The notes: generated by a model from the sequence alone, not told the origin. A DNA stretch of 64,000 bases from Lentzea aerocolonigenes (GCF_000955955.1 NZ_JYJG01000087.1:1-64000), one strand, 5' to 3'; shown: positions 26,494-35,748, numbered from the stretch's first letter. Program-made: numbers and translations.

Positions 26494-27660
26494 ATGACCG
26501 AGCACCCCGAGTACCGCACCGCCGCGTGGACGCGGCTCGGCGTGCTCGTGCCGATGAGTGCGAGCCTGCTGGTGTCCGAGAGCGTGCACAAGGGGACGCT
26601 GGCGGTGATCCTGCTGGGTTACGCGGCGTGGAACGTGGGCTGGTTCCGCTGGGCGCGCAGACCCTCGGTGCCGCAGGTGAGACGGGTGCTCGTACCGATC
26701 ACCGTGGACCTGGTCGCCATCACGGCGCTGTCGTGGTTCTCCGGCGGTCCGGATGCCGAGGTGAGTTACGCGTACTTCCTGCTGCCGGTGGCCGCCATTC
26801 CGCTGTACCGCGCGGGCGTGACGCTGGCGGTCGGGGCGATCGCGACGGGGGCGTACGGGCTGCTCGCCGCCTTTCCGCTGGCCCAGGCCGACTTCGACGA
26901 CCTCGACCCGCACCGCGGCGCGGCGTATGACCTGGTGCGCGTGCTCACCTACTCGGGCTACCTGCTGTGGTTCGCCGCCGTCTGCGCCGCGCTCACCGCC
27001 GCGTTGCGCCGCCGGGGCATGCGGATCGCCGACCTGCTCGACCAGCGCGAGCAACTGCTCTCCGACGCGGTGTCGGCGGAAGAACGCGAACGCGCGGCGC
27101 TCGCCGACTCGCTGCACGACAGCGCCATCCAGAACCTCCTCGCGGCGAAGCTCGAACTGGAGGACCTTCCTCCCGGTGAGTCACGGGAACGGGTGGAACG
27201 CCTTCTCGGCACGACCCTGCGCGAACTGCGGGAAGCGGTGTTCGAATTGCACCCGCGCATTCTGGCGGAGCTCGGGCTCGCCGCGGCGTTGAAAGGGCTC
27301 GGCGACCGAATCGCGGCGCGCTCGGCGCTGCGGATCAGCTATGACCTTTCCGAGATCGGACGGCACGAGCACGAGGCGCTGCTGTACTCCGCGGGGCGCG
27401 AGCTCCTGCGCAACGTGGCGCGGCACTCCGGCGCCGAGCACGTGAGCGTGCACCTGTTCCAGCAGGAAGGCCGATTGTGGCTGCAGGTGCTCGACGACGG
27501 CGTGGGAGTGCGGCACGACCACCTCCTGCACAAGCTCGCCGAGGGTCACGTCGGACTGGCCAGCCACCGCGTCCGGGTGGAGGGCGCCGGTGGCGAGCTG
27601 CACCTGCGGTCGAGACGCGACGGTGGTACCGAAGCCTCGGTAGTTCTGCCAATCGGTTGA
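26494..27660 (+). CDS. NarL-family sensor histidine kinase (HisKA_3)
   Basis: A 388-residue membrane kinase. Five to six membrane helices fill residues about 10-165, with no large extracellular sensor loop. A coiled linker leads to the HisKA_3 motif SLHDSAIQNLLAAKLELEDL (phospho-accepting His at about residue 208), and a HATPase domain follows with N-box RELLRNVARHSGA and VLDDGVGV. ATG 26494 is followed directly by coding bias; no strong ribosome site. Its partner is the LuxR-type regulator just upstream. The input is unknown. Confidence 0.85.
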   Translation: MTEHPEYRTAAWTRLGVLVPMSASLLVSESVHKGTLAVILLGYAAWNVGWFRWARRPSVPQVRRVLVPITVDLVAITALSWFSGGPDAEVSYAYFLLPVAAIPLYRAGVTLAVGAIATGAYGLLAAFPLAQADFDDLDPHRGAAYDLVRVLTYSGYLLWFAAVCAALTAALRRRGMRIADLLDQREQLLSDAVSAEERERAALADSLHDSAIQNLLAAKLELEDLPPGESRERVERLLGTTLRELREAVFELHPRILAELGLAAALKGLGDRIAARSALRISYDLSEIGRHEHEALLYSAGRELLRNVARHSGAEHVSVHLFQQEGRLWLQVLDDGVGVRHDHLLHKLAEGHVGLASHRVRVEGAGGELHLRSRRDGGTEASVVLPIG

Positions 27661-27887
27661 CCGCGCAACTTAATTTGCTGGCCTGTAACAGCACTGCGGG
27701 GAAATTCGATTCACGGTCGGGGACTTGCTCCGCGGCGAAGCGAAGAACGGGCACGTTGTGGTGAACTTGCCCTGCTGAAGACGTGCTGGAAGTCGGGCAC
27801 TAAGCCTACTGTTGCACAATGCGTGCGACATAGACTTGGCGGCAGGTACCCGCGGTGCGGGCGATCGACTGATTCGAGGTGCTTCGC

Positions 27888-28745
27888 GTGACCGACGACC
27901 TGAGCGGACTGGGGCGCGATCGCACGCCCGTGCGCACGGCGTTGGAGAGCGCCCTCGGTGCGGCCGATCGCGTCTCGGCCGTCGACGAGCAGGCGGCGTT
28001 GCTGCGGGCGGTCCACCTCATGCACCAGCCAGCGATCGCGGTGCGCAACACCAGCCCGGACGACCTGCGCGGCGTTTACTCCATTGTGGACCACAACGAG
28101 GAAGCCGCGCTGCACCTGCGCTGCTCGCCCGCCGAACTCGCGAGCCAGCCGCTGAGCCTGCTCCTCGCCGCGGACACCGCTCGCGCGGTCAGCGCGCTCG
28201 CCGACCGCGCGATGCGCGCGGGTGGCCGGGTGACGGCCGAGGTGTTCGCACCGGATCCGCTCGCCGACCTCATCGGAGGTCCCGTCGTGTCGGTGCGCGC
28301 CACCCCGGCGGGTGGGTTGGTGCTGGTGAGCTGGTTCGCCGGGCACGAGCAGTACCGGCGGGCGGGTTCCGAGGCCACCGTCGGCGACCGGCTCGCCGTC
28401 GCCGACGCGCTCGATCTCGTCGCGGACGCGGGGATCGGGTTGTTCACGATGGACCTGGTGACCGGCGACGTGGTGTGGACCGACGGCATGTACGAGTTGT
28501 TCGGCGTCGCGCGCGTAGGCGAGCGGGCGCCGAACCTGGACGCCGTGCTCGCACTGACGACCGTCGAGACGGCGGAGTTGGGCTTGGCCGCGTGGCTCGA
28601 ACTGGTGCACCACGGCACCCCGATGAACGTGCGGTTCCAGTTCCGGCCCGCGTCCAGTGGCCGGTGGGTCCGGCTGGTGGCGCGTGCGAGCACGGGTGCG
28701 GACGGGTTTCCCCAGCGCGTGTCCGGCATCTGCATGGGAGACTGA
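27888..28745 (+). CDS. PAS-domain protein
   Basis: A 285-residue soluble protein with a C-terminal PAS fold (about 165-285: GIGLFTMDLVTGDVVWTDGM, YELFGVARVGER, VRFQFRPASSGRWVRLVARA). The N-terminal half may be a second degenerate PAS/GAF-like domain (GVYSIVDHNEEAALHLRCSP). No output domain. GTG 27888 has GAGGTG 7-12 bases upstream. It is convergent with another PAS protein that has a DNA-binding domain (28787), so it may sense the same ligand or modify that regulator. Confidence 0.65.
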   Translation: MTDDLSGLGRDRTPVRTALESALGAADRVSAVDEQAALLRAVHLMHQPAIAVRNTSPDDLRGVYSIVDHNEEAALHLRCSPAELASQPLSLLLAADTARAVSALADRAMRAGGRVTAEVFAPDPLADLIGGPVVSVRATPAGGLVLVSWFAGHEQYRRAGSEATVGDRLAVADALDLVADAGIGLFTMDLVTGDVVWTDGMYELFGVARVGERAPNLDAVLALTTVETAELGLAAWLELVHHGTPMNVRFQFRPASSGRWVRLVARASTGADGFPQRVSGICMGD

Positions 28746-28786
28746 GCAGCGACCGCCCGACCGTCCACTGCGGACAGCCGGCCGGG

Positions 28787-29749
28787 TCACTGCAGGTGCC
28801 GAGCCCGCACCTTCGGCGGCCAGCTCCGGATGTCCAGCACACCGTGGAAGTAGGCCCGTGCCACGATCTCGGCGCGGCTGGCCGCGGCCATCTCGTCCCG
28901 CAGTTGCCGGATGTGGTAATCAAGGCCCTGCCGGGACAGGCCCATGTCCATCGCCAGTTGCGCGTTGTCCCGCCCGGTCGCGAGGCGTTCGAGCAACGTG
29001 CGCTGCCTGCCGGTCAGCACGTGCGGTGCCGGTGTCAGTGGACCGGACACGAGCGCGCACACGATGAGACGTTCCTTCTCCGCCCTTTCGACCCTCAGCT
29101 CGACTGGCAACAGGTCACCGGAGGCGTGCCACATGAAGGCGTCCACCGGCTCGCCGGTGCGGCCGTGTTCATGCAGCAGACCGACGACTTCCGACGGATT
29201 CGGGTGCCGGACGTAGCGGGCGAGCGGTTCCGCGTTCCTCGTGTCATCGGAGAAACCCAGCAGCGCCGACCACCGCCGATTGGTGTCGAGCAGAACACCG
29301 TCCGCGCTCACCACGGCGAGTGCGACCGGTGCCTGCTTCCACGGTGACGACAGCACACGGGCGCGCGCGTCGACCGGATGTGCCCGCGCGCCTGCGGTGT
29401 CGGAGTACATCCCGCCGGCCGCGACGTCGCCGTCCGGCAGGGTCACGCCGAAGACGTGGCCGGGCAGCAGGAACCGCCGTCCGTCCCACTCGACCTGCAA
29501 CGCGTGCGGCAGCGGGTGGCCGGATCGCCGTGCGGCCCGGTCGGCGGCGGCCTTGTCCTCGGCGACCGCGGTCGGGTTGAGGTCGGCGATCCGTTTGCCG
29601 ACCATGTCTTTCGGGTTGGCGATGCCGTGCAACGCGGCGTAGGCGGCGTTCACCCACAGGTACCGTCCAGACCGGTCGCGCAGGAACGCGGGGAAGGGCG
29701 ACATCTGCACGACGGTCGCGAGCACGTCACCGGAGTTGCTGCGGTCCAC
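28787..29749 (-). CDS. PAS-PAS-LuxR transcriptional regulator
   Basis: A 320-residue regulator: a first PAS domain at about 12-115 (MSPFPAFLRDRSGRYLWVNA), a second at about 140-235 (APVALAVVSADGVLLDTNRR), and a C-terminal helix-turn-helix (TGRQRTLLERLATGRDNAQL, then SRQGLDYHIRQLRDEM). GTG 29749 is preferred to TTG 29776 because of the GGGA before it. It is divergent from the NRPS gene (29972) with one CCGATCGG motif between, so it is a candidate pathway-specific regulator of the NRPS. Confidence 0.72.
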   Translation of the reverse strand: MDRSNSGDVLATVVQMSPFPAFLRDRSGRYLWVNAAYAALHGIANPKDMVGKRIADLNPTAVAEDKAAADRAARRSGHPLPHALQVEWDGRRFLLPGHVFGVTLPDGDVAAGGMYSDTAGARAHPVDARARVLSSPWKQAPVALAVVSADGVLLDTNRRWSALLGFSDDTRNAEPLARYVRHPNPSEVVGLLHEHGRTGEPVDAFMWHASGDLLPVELRVERAEKERLIVCALVSGPLTPAPHVLTGRQRTLLERLATGRDNAQLAMDMGLSRQGLDYHIRQLRDEMAAASRAEIVARAYFHGVLDIRSWPPKVRARHLQ

Positions 29750-29895
29750 TCGGTCTCCCTGACAGTCGATGATCAACTGCCATGCTCGGCCGGGCAGAGG
29801 TCCGCGCGCCTGCGGCGATCGGTTCTCAGCGCGGTGCGGCGCGCATCACCGTTCGTGTGCCGGAAGCGGTGATCGCGTGCTGACCGGGCGCATGG

Positions 29896-29903
29896 CCGAT
29901 CGG
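29896..29903. promoter_or_regulatory. Single CCGATCGG motif upstream of the NRPS
   Basis: An exact copy of the palindrome 69 bp before the NRPS start. A one-mismatch GCGATCGG lies at 29816-29823. No second copy at 13-bp spacing. Confidence 0.35.
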
Positions 29904-29971
29904 ACGTGTCGTGGCCACCCGGCCGGTTCGTAGAACTGAGTGCCACCGACCCACCGCTGCCGAGGACACAG

Positions 29972-32860
29972 ATGCCCAACCACAGCCGCATTCGCGCGGA
30001 CGCCTTCCACCGCCCGCTGTCGCCTGCGGAACGCCTGTACGTCGCCGCGGCGGGGCCGCGCACGCCACTGGTGATCCAGTTCATCGTGCGGGGCACAGGT
30101 GGGTTCGACGTGGCCGCGTTGTCCGAGGCGGTGCGGGTGGCGTCACAGGCGTGTCCCGGCGCCCGGCTCGTCCGGCGCGGCCGCACGTGGGTCGACAGCG
30201 GACTGACGCCGCCGGTGCGGACTTTGGTCGGAGACGACGACGCGGGTCTGCCGTTCCTCGACGAGCCGCTCGACCCGGAGAGCGGGCCGACGTGTGAGGT
30301 GGTCGTGGTGCACGGCAGCCGCAGCCTCGTGGTGTTCCGCGCGTTCCACGGTGTGATGGACGGCAGAGGTGTGCTCGCGTGGGCACACGACGTCTTCCGG
30401 GCACTGCGCGGCGAACGCCTCGCCGGCGCGCCGTCGGCGGACACCGAGCTCACCGTGCTGAGGAGAACCCGACCGACGGTCGAACCGCCGGTCGTGCGGT
30501 TCGACCGCCCGGCACCGCTGCCCGATCTCGCGCGCTGTACCGAACCTGGTGAGCTGCGATGGGCGCGGCACACGGTGGCGGGCAACCACGCGGGTGTGGT
30601 CGCGCGCATCGCCACCGCGATCGCGTCCACCGCGGACGGTGCGCGGGTGATGGTTCCGGTTGACCTGCGCAGGCACACCGATGCCCGGTCGACGGCCAAC
30701 CTCGCGTTGCCGATCCTGCTCGACGTCGTGGCCGGTGCCGACTGGAGCACCGTCCACACCGGACTGCTCACGGCGCTGGCGGAGCGTCGTGAGCTCGCCG
30801 TGCCCGGCGGACTGCGCACGATCGCACACCGTGCCCCGAACGCGGTGCTGCGCTCTTTGCTCAGGCGCGCCGCCGGGCGCGGCTACCCCTGCTCGGCCGT
30901 CGTCTCGCACCTCGGGCACGTGGAGCTCGCCGCGTTCTCGGCACCGGACTTCACCGCGACGGCGGCGTACTCGCTGCCCGTGCACGACCCGGTCACGCCG
31001 ATGTCGGTGTGCGTCACCGAAACCGACGACCGCACCGAAATCGCGCTGGCGTACCGGGCACGCCCGGACAGCGACGGCACGACGGCGCGGGCGTTGCTGC
31101 ACGCGATGGGTGACGCGGTGATCGGCGAACGGCAGGCGGTCGACGGCGAGACCGTGCTCAGTCGCTTCCTGGCACAGGTGCGGAGGTCGCCGTCGGCGGT
31201 CGCGGTCGTCGGCCGGGACGCCACGCTGACCTACGAGGAGCTCGACCGCCGTTCGGATGCCGTGGCGGACTTGTTGCGGGCCAACGGCGTCGCGGCCAAG
31301 ACGGTCGTGGGTGTGCTCGCCGAGCGGTCCGCCGCCGCGGTCGTGGCGATCTGGGGAGTGCTCAAGGCAGGCGCGTCCTACCTGCCGCTGGACACGCACC
31401 ACCCCGCACGGCGGATCAACACCACGCTCGTCGCCGCCGGCGCGCGAGTCTGTCTCGCGCAACGGTTGCAGCGTCAGCGGATCACCGCGCCGTGCGAGGT
31501 GATGGTGCTGGAGGAGGCGTGGTTGCCCGCTACGGCGCGGCGGCCGGTCACCCCGGCACCGCACGACCCGGCCTACGTGGTGTTCACATCCGGTTCCACC
31601 GGCGCGCCCAAGGGCGTCGTGGTCAGCCACGGCGCACTCGCGAGCTACACCGGCTGGGCCGTGCGCTTGTACGGCGTCGACCGCGACACCAGGTTTGCCG
31701 TGTTCACCTCGCTCGCCGTCGACCTCACCGTCACGGCGCTGTTCCTGCCGCTGCTCGTGGGCGGCAGCGTGGTGATGGTGCCCGACGAGGTGAACCACGT
31801 GTCGCTGCGCGAAGTCGTCGAGCAGTGCGGGGCGAACTCGTTGAAGCTCACGCCGACGCACCTCGACCTGATCTACCGGCTCGACCTGCGGCCGGACGGT
31901 TTCCGCCTGCTCGTCGTCGGGGGCGAGCAGCTCAGAACGGACCTGGTGCGGCGGGTCCGGTGGTCGTTCGGTGAGAATTGCCGCATCTTCAACGCCTACG
32001 GTCCCACCGAGGCGACCGTCGAGTGCGTGGTGGCCGAGTACGACCCGGAGGTTCACGGCGGTGTCGTGGTGCCGATTGGCACACCCCGAGGTGAGACGTC
32101 CGTGCTGGTGCTCGACCGGGAGGGAGACGATCCGGTCGAACCGGGCGAGTTCGGTGAGCTGTGCCTCGCCGGCGACCAGCTGGCCGACGGCTACCTCGGC
32201 GCGGGGCCGGCCGAGTCGGCGCGGTTCGTGGTGCTGCCCTCCGGGCGGCGCGCCTACCGGACCGGGGATCTCGTGCGGCAGCTGCCCGGTGGCGAGTTCG
32301 AGTACGCCGGGCGGATCGACCGGCAGATCACCGTGCGTGGCCACCGGATCGAGCCGTCGGAAGTCGAGGTGGCGCTGGAGCGGCATCCCGAGATCGGCCG
32401 GGCCGTGGTGAGCGCGGTCGAGTCCGCGACGGGCGAGATGGTGCTGCGGGCGCACGTGATCGCCGCGCCGGGCTTCGACGAGGCCGACGTGCGCCGCCAC
32501 GTCGCGGCCACGCTGCCGTGGCACATGGTGCCGCAGTCCGTAGTGCCGGTCGGGGAGCTCCCCCACACGACGAGCGGCAAGACCGACCTGGCCGCGTTGT
32601 ACCCGCCGGTGGTGGACGAGGTGATCCGGATCTGGGCCCGCGTGCTCGGCGTCGAACCGGACGCGGTCACGCCCGACACCGAGTTCCACCGGCTCGGCGG
32701 CACCTCGCTGACACTGCTGAAGGTGCTCGCGCTCATCGCCGTCGACGTGGTCGGCGCCGAGCGCGAGGCGGACTTCATGACCCACCTGCGGCAGATCGTC
32801 CGCACCCCGACCCCACGTGCGATCGGCGCCGCGGTCGAACGCGCGCTCGCCCTCAGCTGA
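29972..32860 (+). CDS. Single-module NRPS: condensation-like, adenylation, carrier
   Basis: A 962-residue protein. Residues about 10-400 form a condensation-superfamily domain with the active-site motif HGVMDG (about 125), so the first His of HHxxxDG is not seen. The adenylation domain (about 405-850) has the FTSGSTGAPKG core (about 537), NAYGPTEAT, YRTGDLV and a TTSGKTDL lysine. Binding-pocket residues read by eye as D, L, T, K at the first positions hint at Asn or Asp, with low confidence. A carrier domain with GGTSL serine (about 912) ends the protein; there is no thioesterase. ATG 29972 follows GAGGA. It lies 6.6 kb from the beta-lactone operon and could acylate or decorate that lipid, as the NRPS does in lipstatin. 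Confidence 0.85.
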   Translation: MPNHSRIRADAFHRPLSPAERLYVAAAGPRTPLVIQFIVRGTGGFDVAALSEAVRVASQACPGARLVRRGRTWVDSGLTPPVRTLVGDDDAGLPFLDEPLDPESGPTCEVVVVHGSRSLVVFRAFHGVMDGRGVLAWAHDVFRALRGERLAGAPSADTELTVLRRTRPTVEPPVVRFDRPAPLPDLARCTEPGELRWARHTVAGNHAGVVARIATAIASTADGARVMVPVDLRRHTDARSTANLALPILLDVVAGADWSTVHTGLLTALAERRELAVPGGLRTIAHRAPNAVLRSLLRRAAGRGYPCSAVVSHLGHVELAAFSAPDFTATAAYSLPVHDPVTPMSVCVTETDDRTEIALAYRARPDSDGTTARALLHAMGDAVIGERQAVDGETVLSRFLAQVRRSPSAVAVVGRDATLTYEELDRRSDAVADLLRANGVAAKTVVGVLAERSAAAVVAIWGVLKAGASYLPLDTHHPARRINTTLVAAGARVCLAQRLQRQRITAPCEVMVLEEAWLPATARRPVTPAPHDPAYVVFTSGSTGAPKGVVVSHGALASYTGWAVRLYGVDRDTRFAVFTSLAVDLTVTALFLPLLVGGSVVMVPDEVNHVSLREVVEQCGANSLKLTPTHLDLIYRLDLRPDGFRLLVVGGEQLRTDLVRRVRWSFGENCRIFNAYGPTEATVECVVAEYDPEVHGGVVVPIGTPRGETSVLVLDREGDDPVEPGEFGELCLAGDQLADGYLGAGPAESARFVVLPSGRRAYRTGDLVRQLPGGEFEYAGRIDRQITVRGHRIEPSEVEVALERHPEIGRAVVSAVESATGEMVLRAHVIAAPGFDEADVRRHVAATLPWHMVPQSVVPVGELPHTTSGKTDLAALYPPVVDEVIRIWARVLGVEPDAVTPDTEFHRLGGTSLTLLKVLALIAVDVVGAEREADFMTHLRQIVRTPTPRAIGAAVERALALS

Positions 32861-33008
32861 CCGTCACGTCGTCGAAGGGCAGCAACCTGTCCACGAACGG
32901 GAACACCAGGTACCACAACAGGGCCAGCACACCGGTCAGCAGCACCAGCAGCAGTGCGACGCGGATCGCGGCACCGCCGGGCAGCACCCGCCACAACCAT
33001 CCGTACAC
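32853..33008 (-). CDS. Small membrane protein linked to sortase
   Basis: A 51-residue protein with one membrane helix (RVALLLVLLTGVLALLWYLV) and a short acidic tail. GTG 33008 has GGAGG 7 bases upstream, and it starts 2 bp after the sortase stop, so it is co-translated with the sortase. Its stop overlaps the end of the NRPS gene tail to tail by 8 bp. Similar small proteins often follow class E sortase genes. Confidence 0.65.
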   Translation of the reverse strand: MYGWLWRVLPGGAAIRVALLLVLLTGVLALLWYLVFPFVDRLLPFDDVTVS

Positions 33009-33010
33009 GG

Positions 33011-33670
33011 TCAGCCTCCGAGTTCCGCGGGACGACCGTTGGCCTTGTCCAGCACGGTGCTGAGCACACCGTGCACGACGAGCCGCTGGTAGTTGTCCCA
33101 CTTGGGGTTGCAGGTCGTGAGCGTGATCCGGGCGGCGTCCGGCTCCGCATCCGGCCGGTCGGGCACCGGTGCGATCTCCTCGATCGCCGTCGGTGCCACG
33201 ATCTTCTGCTCGGACACGCGGTAGGTGAACCACCGGCTGCGGGTCTCCACGACCACCACGTCACCCTCGACGACGTCGTCGAGGTCCCAGAAGATGCCGG
33301 GGGAGCGGTGACCGGCGACGGCGAAGTTGCCGGCCTGACCGGGCAGCTGGCTGCTCGGGTAGTGACCGGGTCCCTTCGTCAGCGCCGACAGCGTCACGCC
33401 CTCGACGACGACCAGCTTCAGCCCCAGCCGCGGGACGTGCAGCACTGCCATCGGCTGACCGGCCACGGGCACCTCGTCCTCCTGCGCCGTGCCCGGAGGT
33501 GGCGGGTCGCGGTGCCAGTCCTGCTCCACCTGGTGCGTGAGGTCGTCCTGGGCGCGCTGGTACTGACCGGCCTTCCCCCACGTCTCCCATGCCACGAAGA
33601 GCAGCAGCACGAGCCCGATCGTCATCGCGAGCTCGCCGAACGTCCGCACCGCCGTGCGACCGGAAACCAC
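33011..33670 (-). CDS. Class E sortase
   Basis: A 219-residue transpeptidase with an N-terminal membrane anchor (LAMTIGLVLLLFVAWETWG, about 11-30), catalytic histidine in AVAGHRSPGI (about 119), catalytic cysteine in TLTTCNPKWD (about 187) and arginine near the C-terminus in the NYQRLVVHG segment. Class E sortases join LAxTG-type surface proteins to peptidoglycan in actinomycetes. Several in-frame GTG codons are possible; GTG 33670 is chosen for its GGAGGTG site. Candidate substrates include the surface protein starting at 62246, whose C-terminus is off the window. Confidence 0.85.
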   Translation of the reverse strand: MVSGRTAVRTFGELAMTIGLVLLLFVAWETWGKAGQYQRAQDDLTHQVEQDWHRDPPPPGTAQEDEVPVAGQPMAVLHVPRLGLKLVVVEGVTLSALTKGPGHYPSSQLPGQAGNFAVAGHRSPGIFWDLDDVVEGDVVVVETRSRWFTYRVSEQKIVAPTAIEEIAPVPDRPDAEPDAARITLTTCNPKWDNYQRLVVHGVLSTVLDKANGRPAELGG

Positions 33671-33748
33671 CCGCACCACCTCCACTCCACCGGGACGTGT
33701 TGCAGACCCGGCAGTGGGCCGGAGATGACGCACGCACCGCTCAACTCA

Positions 33749-33769
33749 CCGATCGGGTGAGCCGATCGG
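33749..33769. promoter_or_regulatory. Paired CCGATCGG motif, 13-bp spacing
   Basis: Exact copies at 33749-33756 and 33762-33769, between the divergent sortase and CCHC-family gene (33951). On the minus strand the pair is followed by TGAGTTGAGCGGTGCG, parallel to the sequence after the pair before the OleA gene. The sortase start is 79 bp away. Confidence 0.55.
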
Positions 33770-33950
33770 ATCCCGTGACGTGACCGTACTGGTGCCTGCC
33801 TGGCTGTTGCCGCAGCAGGTGAACCGGGGTGTCGGCGCGTGCGTCCGGAGCGGACGGTCGCCGGGCGCGTGCACCGGGTACTGCCCGAACGGGCATCTCC
33901 CGCGCTCTGTGCGCGGCCTACTGTCGATCCGACCGGAGAGGGATCGCAAG

Positions 33951-35354
33951 ATGCGTGACAGAGTTTTCCTGCTCGGTCGCGGCAGCACCGGCCGGCCACC
34001 TGAGGTGTTCGTCCCCGAGGGGCTCGAGCTTCACCTCCACTCGTGCGCGGCTCCTGGCCGCGCGGCGGAGACGGTGCTGCGCGCGGCGGCGGGCGGCGCG
34101 TCCGGGTCGTCGGTGCACCGCACCGGTGGCAGACTGCCCAACTGGACGCTCCGGCCGGTGGCCGCCGCCGACGCCGCACGGGCGCTGGCGTTGACTCCCG
34201 CGACGATCGACCTCGTGGTCGCCGGCGGCACGTTGCGGCTGTGCGAGGCGCCGCTGCGGTGCGGCACCCGGCACGACTGCGGCGGCTGGCTCGACCTGCT
34301 CGGTGGCCATCGAGTGCTGCACCTGTTGCGGTGCGAGGACTCCGAGGACGAGCTGCTGCGCGCTGCCGCGCACGAGCACAACCTGGTGCAGCTCGCCTGG
34401 AGCGAGGACGGCGCGCGGTTGCACTGCGTCCAGACCGAACGGGTGCTGGTGCTGAACCCGCTGCGGCTGGAGCCCGAACCGCACGGCGCGGCGGAGATCC
34501 TGCACAGGCACGTCGCCGGCCTGCCGCACGTGGCGGACGCCGTGGTGGTGCGGCACGACGAGGACGACCCGGCCGTGCGCTGGCTCGACGTCCGCCGGTC
34601 CAACCCGGCGCTGGCCGAGTCGCTGCAGTTGCATCTCGGCGACTTCGGCCCGTGGCTGTCGGTGCGCTTCTACTCCTCCGCCTGGCTCGTCGACCTCGAT
34701 TCGCTGTCGCTGACCGGAGGTCCCGTGCCGGAAGAGGTCGACCACGCACTGCGCGCCGTGCTGGCGCGGTTCAACGACCACGTACGTGCCGAACGGCCAC
34801 AGCTCGGGGCGTTGCGCGGGCTGCTCGAGGTGGCCGTCGACCTGCTGGACACCCGGCAGGCGGTCGCCGACGAGATCCGGGACGCCGCGCGGGCGGTGCA
34901 CCGGCAGGTGTGCCCGTGGCTGGAGGAGCTGAAGGCGGTCGCCGGCGCGTGCGAACAGGTGCTGCGCGACCTCGCGATCGCGGACCCGGCGCAGCGGCTG
35001 GTCACGCAACTGCCGGGGTTGGGACTGCTCCCGCCCGACCTGGAGCCGGTCGGCAGGCCGCCGGTCGAAGCGTGCGTGGCGCTCGAGATGAACGCGTTCC
35101 GGCGCGAGGCACACGCCTGCGCGGACGCCGTTGCGGTCGCCAGGGAACGCATCGCCCGCGAGCCGGTCGCCGGTGTCGTGGTCGCGGTGTGCGCGGCGAT
35201 CGTGCCGTGGCTCGGGCTCGCCGAGAACGCCGCGGCCGAGCTGCTGGCGAAGCTTGAACAGGTGATCACCTCGGTGGAGGACGACAACGACGCCGTGGCG
35301 CGGCGGCTGCGTGCGGCCGCCTGCGCGGTGAGCGGCGTGACGACAGGAGGCTGA
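33951..35354 (+). CDS. CCHC-motif family protein C, coupled to PAAR-like tip
   Basis: A 467-residue protein, third member of the family. N-terminal part: DRVFLLGRGSTG, FVPEGLELHLHS, then C98-x5-C104-x3-H108-x-C110-GGWL and HLLRCED. The central region is helical and the C-terminus carries VEDDNDAVARRLR, similar to the 7371 and 59985 relatives. No signal peptide. ATG 33951 follows GAGAGGGA. The stop is 1 bp before the GTG of the PAAR-like gene, so the two are translated together. In contractile systems, a gene fused or coupled to PAAR is often an effector or its adaptor; that is the main hint to function. Confidence 0.68.
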   Translation: MRDRVFLLGRGSTGRPPEVFVPEGLELHLHSCAAPGRAAETVLRAAAGGASGSSVHRTGGRLPNWTLRPVAAADAARALALTPATIDLVVAGGTLRLCEAPLRCGTRHDCGGWLDLLGGHRVLHLLRCEDSEDELLRAAAHEHNLVQLAWSEDGARLHCVQTERVLVLNPLRLEPEPHGAAEILHRHVAGLPHVADAVVVRHDEDDPAVRWLDVRRSNPALAESLQLHLGDFGPWLSVRFYSSAWLVDLDSLSLTGGPVPEEVDHALRAVLARFNDHVRAERPQLGALRGLLEVAVDLLDTRQAVADEIRDAARAVHRQVCPWLEELKAVAGACEQVLRDLAIADPAQRLVTQLPGLGLLPPDLEPVGRPPVEACVALEMNAFRREAHACADAVAVARERIAREPVAGVVVAVCAAIVPWLGLAENAAAELLAKLEQVITSVEDDNDAVARRLRAAACAVSGVTTGG

Positions 35355-35355
35355 C

Positions 35356-35748
35356 GTGGGCAACCCCGCGGCGAAGATGGGTGACCAGGTGGTCGGGCAG
35401 GACATCCACATCGTCATGGTTCCCTCACCGGGCGGGCCGGTGCCGACACCGATGGCGTTCCCGTTCGCCGGGATCATCGGCGACGGGTGCTGCCAGACGG
35501 TGCTGATCGAGGGCAAACCAGCCGCCACGGCCGGCAGCGCCGCGCGGAACACACCACCGCACCTCGCTCCCAGCGGCCAGTTCCAGGTGGAACCCACCAA
35601 CACCGCGCAGATCCTGCCGTCCGCCAGCCGCGTGCTCATCGGCGGCAAGCCCGCCGCGCGGGCCGGCGACAAGGCGCAGACGTGCAACGATCCCGCGCCG
35701 CTCCCGGTCGGCACGGTGCAGGCGGTTGGAACCGTGTTCATCGGGTGA
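35356..35748 (+). CDS. PAAR-like spike tip protein of the eCIS
   Basis: A 130-residue protein made of repeated short beta turns (MGNPAAKMGDQVVGQDIHI, VLIEGKPAATAGSAA, VLIGGKPAARAGDKAQTC, VGTVFIG), the pattern of PAAR-repeat tip proteins that cap the VgrG-like spike. It would sit at the very point of the tail and can carry cargo. GTG 35356 has GGAGG upstream. It is the first recognisable eCIS structural gene but is separated from the rest by a regulator gene (36033). Confidence 0.75.
   Translation: MGNPAAKMGDQVVGQDIHIVMVPSPGGPVPTPMAFPFAGIIGDGCCQTVLIEGKPAATAGSAARNTPPHLAPSGQFQVEPTNTAQILPSASRVLIGGKPAARAGDKAQTCNDPAPLPVGTVQAVGTVFIG

Noticed and set aside
30143-32785. An 880-codon minus-strand open frame opposite the NRPS
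   Set aside because: The plus strand encodes a full set of NRPS core motifs; the minus frame has no recognisable domain.
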